Origin: Gammaproteobacteria bacterium
Lineage (GTDB): Bacteria; Pseudomonadota; Gammaproteobacteria; Xanthomonadales; Xanthomonadaceae
Reading direction: 5' to 3'
NCBI GenBank assembly: GCA_025356635.1
Contig: JANXRY010000020.1
Location: 1-58,953, forward strand
Length of the DNA stretch: 58,953 bases
This document shows, one piece after another, positions 34,714-44,605 of the stretch. A program made the translations under genes and the position numbers. The notes below the pieces were generated by a model. It ran no database searches, had not been told where the DNA came from, and saw only the letters and a program-made list of their open reading frames with translations. Each line of letters starts with the position of its first letter. Positions within the stretch are counted from its first letter, which is position 1.

Positions 34714-35234
34714 GCGGCCACGTGATCATCTCGCACGGCCTGGAAAGCAGCCCGGAGGCAACCAAGGCGATGGCATTGGCCAGCATCGCCGAAACCCTGG
34801 GTTGGTCGCACGAGCGCCCGGACTACCGGACCTGGGACAACGATTTTTCGCGCAGCCGTTTGGGCGATGTCGAGGGCCGGCTACTGCATCTATCAGAACT
34901 CGCGCGCCGGGTTTCCGGGCCTTTGGTATTGGCCGGATCGAGCATGGGCGCTTTCATCTCGGCGCGCGTCTCGCTGGAGCGGCCAGTGCGCGGCCTGTTC
35001 CTGATGGCGCCGCCGGTGAAGCTGGAAGGCTACGAGGTTCGGTTGCAAGCAGCGCGAGTGCCAACCCGTATCGTGCACGGCTGGGACGACGAGCTGATTC
35101 CAGCGCTGGAAGTCGCGCGCTGGGCGCAAACGCGCCGCGACCACACGGTGTTCGTCAACGATTCTCATCGCTTGGCCGACCACGTGCAGTTCTGCGCCGA
35201 CGAATTCGCGCGCTTGCTGCGGGATCTGGCGTGA
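34710..35234 (+). CDS. Alpha/beta hydrolase
   Basis: 174 residues. Compact hydrolase with [17 protein letters not shown] (oxyanion region), nucleophile Ser in [11 protein letters not shown], Asp in [10 protein letters not shown] and His in [10 protein letters not shown], similar to YqiA/small carboxylesterases. The start is TTG 34710 overlapping the MOSC stop; the gene also overlaps rlmKL by GTGA, giving a coupled trio. Confidence 0.85.
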   Translation: MSGHVIISHGLESSPEATKAMALASIAETLGWSHERPDYRTWDNDFSRSRLGDVEGRLLHLSELARRVSGPLVLAGSSMGAFISARVSLERPVRGLFLMAPPVKLEGYEVRLQAARVPTRIVHGWDDELIPALEVARWAQTRRDHTVFVNDSHRLADHVQFCADEFARLLRDLA

Positions 35235-37366
35235 AGTTTTTCGTTGCCTGCGCCAAGAGCCTGGAATATCTGCTGGTCGACGAACTGCTCGCTCTGGGGG
35301 CGACGCGAGCGACAGCGGCCATGGCTGGCGTTAATGTCGAGGCCAAGGCCGAGATCCTCTATCGCGCGGCGTTGCATTCGCGCTTGGCCAGCCGCGTGCT
35401 CTGGCCGCTGGCGGAATTCGATTGCGAGAACGAACAGGACTTGTACCAAGGCGTGCATGCGCTCGACTGGTCCGAGCACATCGCACCGGAAGGCACGCTG
35501 GCGGTGGACGCGCACGTCTCGGGCACGGCGTTGACGCACGAGCGCTACGCTGCGCAACGGGTCAAGGACGCGATTGTCGATCGTATGCGTGCCGCCCATG
35601 GCGTGCGGCCTTCGGTGGATACCGATGCGCCAGACCTGCGGATCAATATCGTCGTGCGCAAGGAACGCGCGATGCTGTCGATCGACATCGGCGGCGGCCC
35701 CTTGCATCGCCGCGGCTGGCGCAGTTCGCAGGGCGAAGCGCCACTCAAGGAAAATCTCGCCGCGGCCATGCTGATTCGTGGCGGTTGGTCGAAGATTCAC
35801 AGCGAAGGCGGCGCACTGCTTGACCCGATGTGCGGCAGCGGCACGCTGCTGATCGAAGGTGCGCTCATGGTGGCCGACGAAGCCCCCGGACTGCTGCGCT
35901 GGCGCGGCGCCGCGCCCAGCCGCTGGCTCGGATTCGACGGTGCGCTCTGGAACACCTTGCTGGCGGAGGCGCAGCAACGTGCCGATGCCGGGCGCGCTGC
36001 ACTCAAGCCAGTTTTTTTCGGCGCCGACAACGATCCCAATGCCTTGCGCGCAGCGATGGCCAATGCTGATCGGGCCGGGATGGCGGAGCTTATCCATTTC
36101 GACCGCAAGTCCATCAGCGATCTGGCAGCGCCTGGTGTCGAACGCGGCCTGGTCGTGTGCAATCCTCCGTACAACCAGCGTCTTTCAGCCGATGCAAGCT
36201 TGTACCGTGAGATGGGCGATGCCTTGAAGCGTGCCGTTCCGCAGTGGCGCGCCAGCCTGCTCTGTGGCGACGCGGAGCTGGCGCACGCCACCGGCCTGCG
36301 CGCCGCGAAAAAATACGTTCTGTACAACGGCACGCTGGAATGCTCGTTGATTATTTGCGATCCCGTGCTGCCGCCAGTGCGCGAACCGCGCGCAGTGATG
36401 CCATTGAGCGAAGGCGCGCTGATGGTCGCCAATCGCCTGCGCAAGAACCTGCGCAACTTCAAATCCTGGCGCGCACGCACCGGCGTGAGTTGCTACCGCG
36501 TCTACGATGCCGACTTGCCGGAATACTCAGCAGCGGTGGACATCTACCTCGAAGACGGAGGAACGAATCGGCAGTTCCTGCATGTGCAGGAATATGCGGC
36601 GCCAGCGACCATCCCAGAAGCCGATTCCCGGCGTCGTTTCGGTGAGTTATTGGCGGCATTGCACGAAGTGTTTGCCCTGCCGCGCGAGCAGATCGCGATC
36701 AAGACCCGGGAGCGCGGCAAGGGTGGCAGCAAGTATGGACGGATGGGCGAGGGTGGCGAGTTTTTCGTGGTGCGCGAGGGCACCGCACGGTTACGGGTGA
36801 ATCTCACCGAATATCTCGACACCGGCCTGTTTCTGGATCATCGGCCGATTCGCCGGCGCATCGGCAAGGATGCCAAGGGCAAGCGTTTCCTGAATTTGTT
36901 CTGCTACACGGGCGTTGCCAGTGTGCAGGCGGCGCTCGGCGGAGCAACAGCAACGACCAGTGTCGATCTGTCCACGACATACCTGGAATGGGCGGCCAAG
37001 AATCTTGCGCAGAATGATCAGACCGGAGCCAAACACCGCCTGGTCCAAGCCGATGCCATGACCTGGTTGGAAACCGATCGCGGCCAATACGAGTTGATCT
37101 TCTGCGATCCACCGACGTTCTCGAATTCCAAACGGGCGGAGGATTTCGACAGCCAGCGCGATCACGTGCGCTTGCTGCGCGCGGCCATCGCGCGACTCAC
37201 TCCCGACGGGCTGCTGCTGTTCTCCAACAACAACCGGCGCTTCAAGCTGGATGATTCAGCCGTGGCGGAATTCGCCGCCGCCAGGGAGATCAGCGGCGAA
37301 ACCCTGGATCAGGACTTCGCTCGCAACCCGCGCATCCACCGCACCTGGGAACTACGGCGACTTTGA
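35231..37366 (+). CDS. rlmKL: Bifunctional 23S rRNA methyltransferase RlmKL
   Basis: 711 residues. The N-terminal THUMP and RlmL half ([40 protein letters not shown], catalytic NPPYNQRL) makes m2G2445. The C-terminal RlmK half ([31 protein letters not shown]) makes m7G2069. Length equals the E. coli fusion (702). GTG 35231 overlaps the preceding stop; in-frame sequence upstream runs through two other genes and is not coding. The 3' end overlaps convergent DUF6491 by 15 nt. Confidence 0.95.
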   Translation: MKFFVACAKSLEYLLVDELLALGATRATAAMAGVNVEAKAEILYRAALHSRLASRVLWPLAEFDCENEQDLYQGVHALDWSEHIAPEGTLAVDAHVSGTALTHERYAAQRVKDAIVDRMRAAHGVRPSVDTDAPDLRINIVVRKERAMLSIDIGGGPLHRRGWRSSQGEAPLKENLAAAMLIRGGWSKIHSEGGALLDPMCGSGTLLIEGALMVADEAPGLLRWRGAAPSRWLGFDGALWNTLLAEAQQRADAGRAALKPVFFGADNDPNALRAAMANADRAGMAELIHFDRKSISDLAAPGVERGLVVCNPPYNQRLSADASLYREMGDALKRAVPQWRASLLCGDAELAHATGLRAAKKYVLYNGTLECSLIICDPVLPPVREPRAVMPLSEGALMVANRLRKNLRNFKSWRARTGVSCYRVYDADLPEYSAAVDIYLEDGGTNRQFLHVQEYAAPATIPEADSRRRFGELLAALHEVFALPREQIAIKTRERGKGGSKYGRMGEGGEFFVVREGTARLRVNLTEYLDTGLFLDHRPIRRRIGKDAKGKRFLNLFCYTGVASVQAALGGATATTSVDLSTTYLEWAAKNLAQNDQTGAKHRLVQADAMTWLETDRGQYELIFCDPPTFSNSKRAEDFDSQRDHVRLLRAAIARLTPDGLLLFSNNNRRFKLDDSAVAEFAAAREISGETLDQDFARNPRIHRTWELRRL

Positions 37367-37813
37367 CTTCTTGTCCTTGTCGCGCGCGATCCTGCGGGCT
37401 TCCCGTTCGGTAGCCACCTGGGCGGCATGATCCTTGACCTGCTGCCGGTAGTCTTCCTTGCTGATGATTTCCATCTGCTGGATTCGGCAATGGAAGTCCC
37501 GTGTGACGACTTCGTCGCCAAGGGTGCCACAGACACGGCCGGTGACTGGATCCCCTCGAAAACCGAGGGCATTGTTGAAATCGAGATCCCGGCAGGCGTA
37601 CGAAAACTCGACACTGTATTGATAACGACCGCCGTCAATCAGGATGTGCTTGTCGTCAAGCACGGTCCAGCCGCGCGCTTGCACCGGGTCCAGACAACGG
37701 CCTCCGGCCAGCGCCGGGGGCTTGGCCGGCAGCTTGATGGTGATAGTCTCCTCGGCCTGCGTAGATTGGGCAGCAAGGCCCAGAGCGAGCATCAGCAGTG
37801 TGGCGTTGCGCAT
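37352..37813 (-). CDS. DUF6491 family exported protein
   Basis: 153 residues. Signal peptide ([20 protein letters not shown]), then [40 protein letters not shown]...[26 protein letters not shown], a conserved-Cys pattern I recall as DUF6491, and a Lys/Arg-rich tail. Four cysteines suggest disulfides in the periplasm. GAGGAGA about 6 nt before the ATG. Function unknown. Divergent from the methyltransferase at 37902. Confidence 0.65.
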   Translation of the reverse strand: MRNATLLMLALGLAAQSTQAEETITIKLPAKPPALAGGRCLDPVQARGWTVLDDKHILIDGGRYQYSVEFSYACRDLDFNNALGFRGDPVTGRVCGTLGDEVVTRDFHCRIQQMEIISKEDYRQQVKDHAAQVATEREARRIARDKDKKSKSP

Positions 37814-37889
37814 GGCGGTCTCCTCGGCTTCGGTCCAGGCAATGATTCCACCGATCAGCTTAACCCGGGCGAAACGTTCGCCATGGCAG

Positions 37890-37895
37890 TATCCT
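37890..37895 (+). promoter_or_regulatory. Candidate -10 for a leaderless methyltransferase mRNA
   Basis: TATCCT followed by CCCGAC and ATG 37902: the same 6-nt spacing as tesB, placing the predicted start on the initiator A. No Shine-Dalgarno or clear -35 is visible. The match to TATAAT is only four of six. Confidence 0.3.
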
Positions 37896-37901
37896 CCCGA
37901 C

Positions 37902-38537
37902 ATGAATCCTGAATCCGAACCTGTCCACAGCCCGCCTACCGGCTGGACCTTCTTCCGGCAATGGCTGAAGAACCCCATGCGGGTGGCGGCCATTTCCCCA
38001 TCCAGCAAGCAGTTGGCGCGGCAGATGATGTCGCAGCTGCCGCCATCCTGCTTGCGCGTCATCGAACTCGGCGGTGGCACCGGCGTGTTCACCCAGGCCC
38101 TGCTCGGACATGGAATCGCGCCTGCCGATCTATTGGTGCTTGAACTGAACGAAGAACTGCACCAGCACCTGGTAAGGTTGTTTCCAAGTGTCGCCGTGGT
38201 TTGCGGAGACGCCAGCGACCTTCGGCAAATCGCCGCTCGGAATGGCTTCGCTGACGATGCTCGCGCCGATGCGGTTATCTCCGGGCTTGGCCTGTTGTCC
38301 ATGGCGCGGCCAATGCAGCAGTCGATACTCTCGGCCGCCTTCGATTCGATGCCGCCGGATGGTCGTTTCGTGCAATTCACCTATGGCCCGGCTAATCCGG
38401 TGACGCGCGAAGTGATCGACAACCTTGGCCTGGTTGCACGCCGTGCCAGTTTCACCTGGTGGAACGTGCCCCCGGCTACCGTGTACGTCTATCAACGACG
38501 GACATCCCGCGTGATCGAAGCCCGTTCGATGCGCTGA
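37902..38537 (+). CDS. SAM-dependent methyltransferase (phospholipid N-methyltransferase-like)
   Basis: 211 residues. FFRQWLKNPMRVAAISPSSKQLARQM followed by SAM motif I RVIELGGGTGVFTQALL, acidic LLVLELNEEL and VVCGDASDL; GLGLLSMARPMQQSIL in the catalytic region and FVQFTYGP later. The pattern fits PmtA-type phosphatidylethanolamine N-methyltransferases, which share features with KsgA-like rRNA enzymes; the lipid role is the better guess. It stands alone between divergent DUF6491 and the downstream pirin gene. Confidence 0.7.
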   Translation: MNPESEPVHSPPTGWTFFRQWLKNPMRVAAISPSSKQLARQMMSQLPPSCLRVIELGGGTGVFTQALLGHGIAPADLLVLELNEELHQHLVRLFPSVAVVCGDASDLRQIAARNGFADDARADAVISGLGLLSMARPMQQSILSAAFDSMPPDGRFVQFTYGPANPVTREVIDNLGLVARRASFTWWNVPPATVYVYQRRTSRVIEARSMR

Positions 38538-38634
38538 GCGCATCGTCGGCGGAACGCTGGGTTGCGTCGATGGCCATTGAGCTGTGCGACGGACGACCCG
38601 ATCTTCAATGCCATCTTCACCTCCGGATCGCGCC

Positions 38635-39477
38635 ATGAACCAACCCGCACTTCGCCCCGTTGCCCGCCGCCTGCGCGGCATGGCTACTTCCGATGGCGCC
38701 GGCGTGCGCCTGACCCGCGTCATCGGCACCCCGCAATTGCCGGACCTCGATCCGTTCCTGATGCTCGACGAATTCGGCTCGGACAAGCCCGGCGACTACA
38801 TCGCAGGCTTCCCCTCGCACCCGCATCGCGGCTTCGAGACGGTCACCTACATGCTCGACGGCCGCATGCGCCACAAGGACAACCACGGCAACGAAGGCCT
38901 GCTTACACCCGGCTCGGTGCAATGGATGACCGCGGGTCGCGGCATCGTGCATTCGGAAATGCCCGAGCAGGAGGAAGGGCTGATGCGCGGCTTCCAGTTG
39001 TGGGTCAACCTGCCCGCGAAGGACAAGATGACGGCGCCGCAGTACCAGGAATTCTCCGCAGATCGCATCCCCGAGGCGTATCCCGCCGACGGTGTGCGCG
39101 TGAAAGTGATTGCTGGTCGCGTCGGTGATGTGGTCGGCCCGGTCAGTCAGCCGGCAACCGATCCGACCTACCTCGACATCGCGCTCGAACCCGACAAGCA
39201 CTTCGAACATGCCGTGCCGAGCGGCCACAACGCTTTCGCTTACGTCTACCAGGGCGTGGCCAGCGTGGCTGGCGAGGATGTGGTGCCGAAGGGCGATCTG
39301 CTAGTGTTCGGGTCGGGCGAGGCGGTGCGCATCACTGCCGGCGGCGTACCCGTGCGGTTGATCCTTGTTGCCGGTCGGCCGCTGAACGAACCGGTGGCGC
39401 GCCATGGCCCGTTCGTGATGAACACGCGTGCCGAAATCATGCAGGCGTTCGCCGACTATAACGAAGGAAAATTTTGA
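38635..39477 (+). CDS. Pirin family protein (first copy)
   Basis: 280 residues. Bicupin; the iron-binding set is seen as FPSHPHRGFETVTYMLDG (two His) and QWMTAGRGIVHSEMP (His and Glu). YhaK-type pirins can act as quercetin dioxygenases or redox-responsive regulators; activity cannot be deduced. The C-terminal cupin is less conserved. It converges on the second pirin gene across about 100 nt. ATG 38635; the GGATCG upstream is a weak Shine-Dalgarno. Confidence 0.92.
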   Translation: MNQPALRPVARRLRGMATSDGAGVRLTRVIGTPQLPDLDPFLMLDEFGSDKPGDYIAGFPSHPHRGFETVTYMLDGRMRHKDNHGNEGLLTPGSVQWMTAGRGIVHSEMPEQEEGLMRGFQLWVNLPAKDKMTAPQYQEFSADRIPEAYPADGVRVKVIAGRVGDVVGPVSQPATDPTYLDIALEPDKHFEHAVPSGHNAFAYVYQGVASVAGEDVVPKGDLLVFGSGEAVRITAGGVPVRLILVAGRPLNEPVARHGPFVMNTRAEIMQAFADYNEGKF

Positions 39478-39579
39478 ACCCTCAAGGCGCCCCGCATGGC
39501 CGATCGTAACGTTGAAGTCTGCATCGACTTCTCCGCGCCCGATACCGCACCGGTCGTCGGGAATCCGCCCCTTGCACCT

Positions 39580-40440
39580 TCAAATTTCGGGTAGGGGAAT
39601 GAATTCCGTTTCGCCGGGCACCTGGCCGAAGCGGCCGTCGCGCCAATCGGCCTTGGCCTTTTCGATCCGCTCGCGCGAGCTGGCCACGAAGTTCCACCAC
39701 AGGTGGCGCGGACCATCGAGCGGCGCGCCGCCAAGCAGCATCGCCCGCGAGGCGCCGACCGAACGCAGCATCGGCAACGAACCCGGGTCGAGTACCGCTA
39801 GGCTGCCATTCGGCAGCAGGATATCGTCCAGCCAGAGTTCGCCGGCAACCGGAAAGATCGCCCGTTCGGCGTGCTCGGCAGGAATCACCAATTCGGCGCT
39901 GTCCTTGAAATCGATCGAGACGTAGAGGGTGTCGCTGAATACGCGTACCGGCGAACGTTCGCCGAAGGCCTCGCCGGCGACCACCGACAGGCAGACGCCG
40001 TCGCCATCGATCAGCGGCAGCGTGGCTTTCGGGTGATGCGCGAACGAGGGTTCGGCATCCTCGTGCGCCAGCGGTAGCGCCACCCAGGTCTGCAGGCCGT
40101 GGAGACGTTGCGCACTGCCGAGCAAGCGTTCCGGCGAACGCTCGGAATGGACGATGCCGCGTCCGGCGGTCATCCAGTTGACGTCGCCGGCCTGGATTTC
40201 CTGCACCGAGCCGAGGCTGTCGCGGTGCATCATCGCGCCTTCCCACAGGTAGCTGACCGTGGCCAGGCCGATATGCGGATGCGGGCGCACGGCGATCGGC
40301 GATTCGGCTGCCAGCAGGGTCGGTCCGAAATGGTCGAAGAAAACGAACGGCCCGACGCTGCGCCTTTTCAGGTTCGGCAGCACGCGACCGACCGTGAAGC
40401 CGCCGAGGTCGTGGATTTTCGGGGCGATGATGTTGACCAT
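39580..40440 (-). CDS. Pirin family protein (second copy)
   Basis: 286 residues. HPHIGLATVSYLWEG and NWMTAGRGIVHSERSPE supply the iron ligands, and GPFVFFDHFGP is the N-terminal family mark. It differs clearly from the first copy, so this is an old paralogue rather than a recent duplication. GAGG lies before ATG 40440; the gene begins 8 nt after the mfd stop and is probably its operon partner. Confidence 0.92.
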   Translation of the reverse strand: MVNIIAPKIHDLGGFTVGRVLPNLKRRSVGPFVFFDHFGPTLLAAESPIAVRPHPHIGLATVSYLWEGAMMHRDSLGSVQEIQAGDVNWMTAGRGIVHSERSPERLLGSAQRLHGLQTWVALPLAHEDAEPSFAHHPKATLPLIDGDGVCLSVVAGEAFGERSPVRVFSDTLYVSIDFKDSAELVIPAEHAERAIFPVAGELWLDDILLPNGSLAVLDPGSLPMLRSVGASRAMLLGGAPLDGPRHLWWNFVASSRERIEKAKADWRDGRFGQVPGETEFIPLPEI

Positions 40441-40448
40441 GGCGGACC

Positions 40449-43400
40449 TCAGGATTTCAATAGGGTGAACAGGCCGCGGGCGGTACGCAGCCGCGATGCG
40501 GCATCAGGAAGTTCCAGGCGGATCTTCAGTTTTTCCGGCCCATCCAGCGCATAAATTTTTGGTTGCGATTGAATCAGCCGGATCACCGCCATCGGATCGA
40601 CGTTCGGTTTCGACAGGAATTGCACGCGGCCGCCCTTGTCGCCAAGTTCGAGTTTGCGCAGGCCTAGTCGCGTTGCTTCGAGTTTGAGTTCAGCGACGGC
40701 GAACAATTGTCTGGCCGGATCGGGAAGTACGCCAAAGCGATCGACCATTTCGACCTGCAATTCGCGCAATGCATCTTCGTCGCGCGCCGACGCGATGCGC
40801 TTGTACAGGGTCAGGCGGGCATGCACATCGGGCAGGTAATCGTTGGGAATGAGCGCCGGAATATGCAATTCGATCTCGGCGCCATGGTGCGAGGCGGGAT
40901 CGAGATCGGGCAACTTGCCCGATCGGATCGACTTGACCGCGCGTTCAAGCAGCTCGGTATACAGGGCGAAACCGACCTCGGTGATCTGGCCGCTCTGCTC
41001 TTCGCCAAGCAATTCACCGGCGCCGCGAATTTCCAGATCGTGCGTGGCTAGGGTGAAGCCGGCGCCGAGTTCTTCGAGCGAGGCCAGTGCTTCCAGGCGC
41101 TTCTCAGCGTCACTGGTCATGGACTTCTTGTTAGGCACTACCAGGTAGGCGTAGGCGCGGTGGTGCGAGCGGCCAACGCGGCCGCGCAGCTGGTGCAACT
41201 GCGAGAGACCGAAGCGATCGGCGCGATTGACGATAATCGTATTGGCGGAAGGAATGTCGATGCCGGATTCTATGATCGTCGTGCATACCAGCACGTTGAA
41301 ACGCTGGCGGTGAAAATCCAACATCGCCTGTTCCAGTTCGCGCTCCGGCATCTGCCCATGGGCGATGCGGATGCGCGCCTCCGGCACCAATTCGGCGAGG
41401 TCGCCGGCCATTCTTTCGATGCTGTCGACTTCGTTGTGCAGGAAATAAACCTGGCCGCCGCGCGCGAGTTCACGCTGGAAGGCCTCGCGCAGCAGGGCAG
41501 CATCCCATTGGGTCACGAAAGTTTTGACCGCGAGTCGATGTGCCGGCGGTGTGCCGATGATCGACAACTCTCGCAGCCCGCTCATGGCCATGTTCAGGGT
41601 GCGCGGGATCGGCGTGGCGGTCAGAGTGAGTAGATGTACTTCGGCACGCAGTGATTTGAGTACCTCCTTTTGACGGACACCAAATCGTTGCTCTTCGTCG
41701 ACGATCACCAAGCCAAGATCCTTGAAACGGACATCGGGCTGCAACAACCGGTGGGTGCCGACGATCACGTCAATTTGGCCGGCTTCGAGCAAGCTCAAGG
41801 CCGATTTGATTTCTTTTGCAGACTTGAATCGCGATAGCACTTCCACGCGAATCGGTGAATCGGCGTAGCGGTCGCGGAAATTCCGATAGTGCTGTTCAGC
41901 CAATAGCGTTGTTGGCACGAGCACTGCCACTTGCTTGCCGGCGGTGGCAGCGACGAACGCCGCGCGCACCGCTACTTCGGTTTTTCCAAAGCCGACATCG
42001 CCGCAGACGACCCGGTCCATGGGCTGTGACTTGCCGAGGTCGGCGATCACGGTATCGATCGCGGTCATCTGATCGGGCGTCTCTTCGAACGGGAAAGCGG
42101 CGGCGAACGGGTCGTACAAAGCGCGGTCGAGCGTCAACGCCAAGCCCTTTCGGGCATGGCGTCGGGCCTGGATGTCGAGCAGTTCGGCGGCGACATCACG
42201 GACTTTTTCCGCGGCCTTCTTCTTGGCTTTTTCCCAAGTATCGCCGCCGAGCGAATGCAGGGGCGAGAATTCCGGCGAGATGCCTGAATAGCGGCTGACC
42301 CGCTCCAACTGCGATACCGGCACGTACAGCTTGTCGCCCTTGGCGTATTCGATGCACAGGTACTCGCCATGCACACCGCCGGTATCGAGCACGAGCAGCC
42401 CCTGGTAGCGGCCGACGCCGTGGTCTTCGTGCACGATCGGCGCGCCAATGGAGATTTCGCTCAGATCGCGCAGCACCTGTTCCGGGTCGCGTACCGCACG
42501 CCGGCGGCGTCGGCTCTGATCGCTGCGTTCCGGAAACAGCTGGCGCTCGGTGAGTATGACCAGGGCTGGTTCGGTCAGCGCGAAGCCGTCCTCCAGCGCG
42601 GCGACGGTGATCGCAAAGCGTGGTGGCTTATTCCCAGCTCCCGCTGGGAGAGGGGCAGGGGTGAGGGTCGTCTTGCCCTGCAGGAATTCCGCCCATCCCG
42701 ACACTACCTGCGGCCGCAAATCAGCGCTGGCGAGCAGTTCGAGCAAGGCCTCGCGTCGGCCCGCAGAATCGGCAACCAGCAGGATTCGGCCGGGATAATT
42801 GGCCAGGAACGAATTCAAGGCGGTCCCCGGATCGCCGCCTTTCTCGATCCACGGAAGAATGGGTGCCGGTTGCTCGGCAATTGCCAGGGATTTCTCCCGT
42901 TGCGCATGCTCGATGCCACAGACTTCGATGCGCAGGTGGCGATTGAATTCAGTGCGCAATGCATCGGTTGGCAGGAAAATTTCTTCTGGCGCCAGCACCG
43001 GCCGTTCGATGTCATGGCGGCGTTGCTCCCAGCGCTCGTGCGTCTGTTGCCTGAACGCCTCGGCGGCTGCGTCCACGCCTTCACCAAGAACCAACAAGGC
43101 ATCCTTGCCCAAATGCTCGAACACCGTAGCCGTTCTCTCGAAAAACAAGGGCAGGTAATACTCGATGCCGGCGGGCGCGCCGCCTTCCTTGAGATCCTGA
43201 TACAGCGCGCAGCGGCGTGGATCGAAATCGAAGCGGTCGCTCAAGGCCTGGCGAACGCGCTTCACGCTGGCAGCATCAAGCGGAAACTCGCGTGCCGGCA
43301 GCAAGGTGATCGAATCGACCGGATGATCGGAACGCTGCGTTTCCGGGTCGAAACTGCGCAGTGAATCGATTTCGTCGTCGAACAACTCGATGCGGTACGG

Positions 43401-43949
43401 CACCTCCGAACCCATCGGAAACAAGTCGAGCAAGGCGCCGCGTACCGCGAAATCACCTGGGTCCAGAACCTGTGGGACATTACGGTAACCGGCCGCTTCC
43501 AGCCGGCGTTTTTCCGCATCGAAATCGAGTTTCTGGCCTTTCTTCAAATCGAGGGCATTGCCTGCGATCCAGCTCGGTGGCGGCAGTCGCTGCATCAACG
43601 AGGTGACCGGCACCACCAGCACACCGCGCGTAGTGGTGGGCAAGCGATACAGGGCGGCTATGCGCTGGCTGACGATATCCGGCAGCGGGCTGAACAGGTC
43701 GTAGGGCAGGGTTTCCCAGTCGGGGAAATGCAGTACCGGCAAGTCACCGCAGAACACCCGCAGATCGTTTTCCAGCGATTGCGCCGCGTGGCTGTCGCGG
43801 GCGACGGCGAGTACCAGGCCGTCGTGATTGCGTGCCAGTTCGGCCAACCCCAAAGCAAGCGCGCTGGTGCTTTCCGGTGCCCGCCAGTAGGCGCGTTGCT
43901 GCCCGGCACGCGGGCGCGGCGGAATGGGGAGTATTGGGCGCGAATTCAT
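40449..43949 (-). CDS. mfd: Transcription-repair coupling factor
   Basis: 1166 residues. UvrB-like N-terminal domains (FPDWETLPYD, LIELFDDEID-type GSEVPYRIELFDDEIDSL), RNA polymerase-interaction domain (IGAPIVHEDHGVGRYQGL), helicase motor with Walker A GDVGFGKTEVA, DEEQRFGV, TLTATPIPRTL and RGRVGRS, and C-terminal TRCF domain. Removes RNA polymerase stalled at lesions and recruits UvrA. A REP-like repeat encodes TLTPAPLPAGAG at about residue 430, between the UvrB-like part and the polymerase-binding domain; the frame stays open. ATG 43949, no strong Shine-Dalgarno; TAAACT overlaps the upstream stop. Confidence 0.96.
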   Translation of the reverse strand: MNSRPILPIPPRPRAGQQRAYWRAPESTSALALGLAELARNHDGLVLAVARDSHAAQSLENDLRVFCGDLPVLHFPDWETLPYDLFSPLPDIVSQRIAALYRLPTTTRGVLVVPVTSLMQRLPPPSWIAGNALDLKKGQKLDFDAEKRRLEAAGYRNVPQVLDPGDFAVRGALLDLFPMGSEVPYRIELFDDEIDSLRSFDPETQRSDHPVDSITLLPAREFPLDAASVKRVRQALSDRFDFDPRRCALYQDLKEGGAPAGIEYYLPLFFERTATVFEHLGKDALLVLGEGVDAAAEAFRQQTHERWEQRRHDIERPVLAPEEIFLPTDALRTEFNRHLRIEVCGIEHAQREKSLAIAEQPAPILPWIEKGGDPGTALNSFLANYPGRILLVADSAGRREALLELLASADLRPQVVSGWAEFLQGKTTLTPAPLPAGAGNKPPRFAITVAALEDGFALTEPALVILTERQLFPERSDQSRRRRRAVRDPEQVLRDLSEISIGAPIVHEDHGVGRYQGLLVLDTGGVHGEYLCIEYAKGDKLYVPVSQLERVSRYSGISPEFSPLHSLGGDTWEKAKKKAAEKVRDVAAELLDIQARRHARKGLALTLDRALYDPFAAAFPFEETPDQMTAIDTVIADLGKSQPMDRVVCGDVGFGKTEVAVRAAFVAATAGKQVAVLVPTTLLAEQHYRNFRDRYADSPIRVEVLSRFKSAKEIKSALSLLEAGQIDVIVGTHRLLQPDVRFKDLGLVIVDEEQRFGVRQKEVLKSLRAEVHLLTLTATPIPRTLNMAMSGLRELSIIGTPPAHRLAVKTFVTQWDAALLREAFQRELARGGQVYFLHNEVDSIERMAGDLAELVPEARIRIAHGQMPERELEQAMLDFHRQRFNVLVCTTIIESGIDIPSANTIIVNRADRFGLSQLHQLRGRVGRSHHRAYAYLVVPNKKSMTSDAEKRLEALASLEELGAGFTLATHDLEIRGAGELLGEEQSGQITEVGFALYTELLERAVKSIRSGKLPDLDPASHHGAEIELHIPALIPNDYLPDVHARLTLYKRIASARDEDALRELQVEMVDRFGVLPDPARQLFAVAELKLEATRLGLRKLELGDKGGRVQFLSKPNVDPMAVIRLIQSQPKIYALDGPEKLKIRLELPDAASRLRTARGLFTLLKS
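42633..42668. repeat. REP-like palindromic repeat inside mfd
   Basis: On the plus strand a short palindrome (TCCCAGC-TCCC-GCTGGGA, 42632-42649) is followed by GAGGGGCAGGGGTGAGGGT. This is the layout of the dispersed proteobacterial repeat whose readthrough gives 'LTPxPLPxGxG' peptides; in mfd it is read as TLTPAPLPAGAG. It is the only copy I noticed in the window. It keeps the mfd frame and adds about a dozen residues in an interdomain position. Confidence 0.6.
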
Positions 43950-43961
43950 CAGCCGTGCAGT

Positions 43962-44480
43962 TTACCGCAGCAAACGCCGGACTCGTACCGATCCTGATGG
44001 ATCGTTTGTGGCGACGCGTTCGAAGCCCATCTCGCGGGCGAGATTCAACATGCGCGAGTTTTCGTACAAGACATCTCCATAAATTTCTTGCAACCCGCGT
44101 TTGCTGGCCCAGTCGAGCAAGCGTTGCATCAGCAAGCGGCCGAGGCCTTGGCCGCTGACGAAATGGCTGACTAGGATTCCGAATTCGGCGTGTTTCGGAG
44201 CGTTGCGGTCGCAGGCCAGCCGCGCGACCGCCGCGACCAGCGCTTTTCCGGCTGGCAGCGGTTCGGCTGCGACCACGACGAAGTCTTTGTGCCGGTCGGG
44301 TTGGGTCAGTCTTTGTAGATATTCCGGGCCGAGTGCCTTGATCGGGTGCAGGAATCGACGCCGGATTTCGTCTTCCGTCAGCAATTCGAAAGCCGCGGCA
44401 ATCGGTTCGGCGTCCGCAGGCGCGATCGGACGAATCCGGAGCTCCCGGCCATCGGGCAAACGCACAGTTTCACTGCGCAT
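43962..44480 (-). CDS. GNAT family N-acetyltransferase
   Basis: 172 residues. LPDGRELRIRPIAPADAEPIAAAFE start, a KHAEFGILVSHFVSGQGLGRLLMQRLLDWA acetyl-CoA loop (Q-x-x-G-x-G/A variant QGLGRL) and YENSRMLNLAREMGFERV finish. It resembles the acetyltransferase domain of Pat-type protein lysine acetyltransferases; the substrate is not known. ATG 44480 starts right at the domain; in-frame upstream sequence lacks similarity. It lies 12 nt upstream of mfd in the same direction. Confidence 0.85.
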   Translation of the reverse strand: MRSETVRLPDGRELRIRPIAPADAEPIAAAFELLTEDEIRRRFLHPIKALGPEYLQRLTQPDRHKDFVVVAAEPLPAGKALVAAVARLACDRNAPKHAEFGILVSHFVSGQGLGRLLMQRLLDWASKRGLQEIYGDVLYENSRMLNLAREMGFERVATNDPSGSVRVRRLLR

Positions 44481-44572
44481 CAGTGCTGGCGGCGTAGATA
44501 TGGGGCGGTGGGCGGCATTCACGACGCCTAGCCTGACATGGATCGCCAAGCGTTGGCTCAAGGACAGGATGC

Positions 44573-44578
44573 TAAACT
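44573..44578 (+). promoter_or_regulatory. Candidate -10 for the CDF transporter gene
   Basis: TAAACT 28 nt before ATG 44606; the predicted start near 44585 gives a leader of about 21 nt. The -35 is not recognisable. Confidence 0.3.
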
Positions 44579-44605
44579 GACAGTACTCACCTAGCGATTC
44601 CGGAC

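Noticed and set aside
34538-35230. In-frame 5' extension of rlmKL that would give a 942-residue protein
   Set aside because: It runs through the MOSC and hydrolase genes in another frame, has no similarity, and RlmKL homologues start at the GTG 35231 position.
39496-39594. Short 32-codon plus-strand frame between the two pirin genes
   Set aside because: No ribosome site, overlaps the end of the second pirin and has no recognisable sequence.
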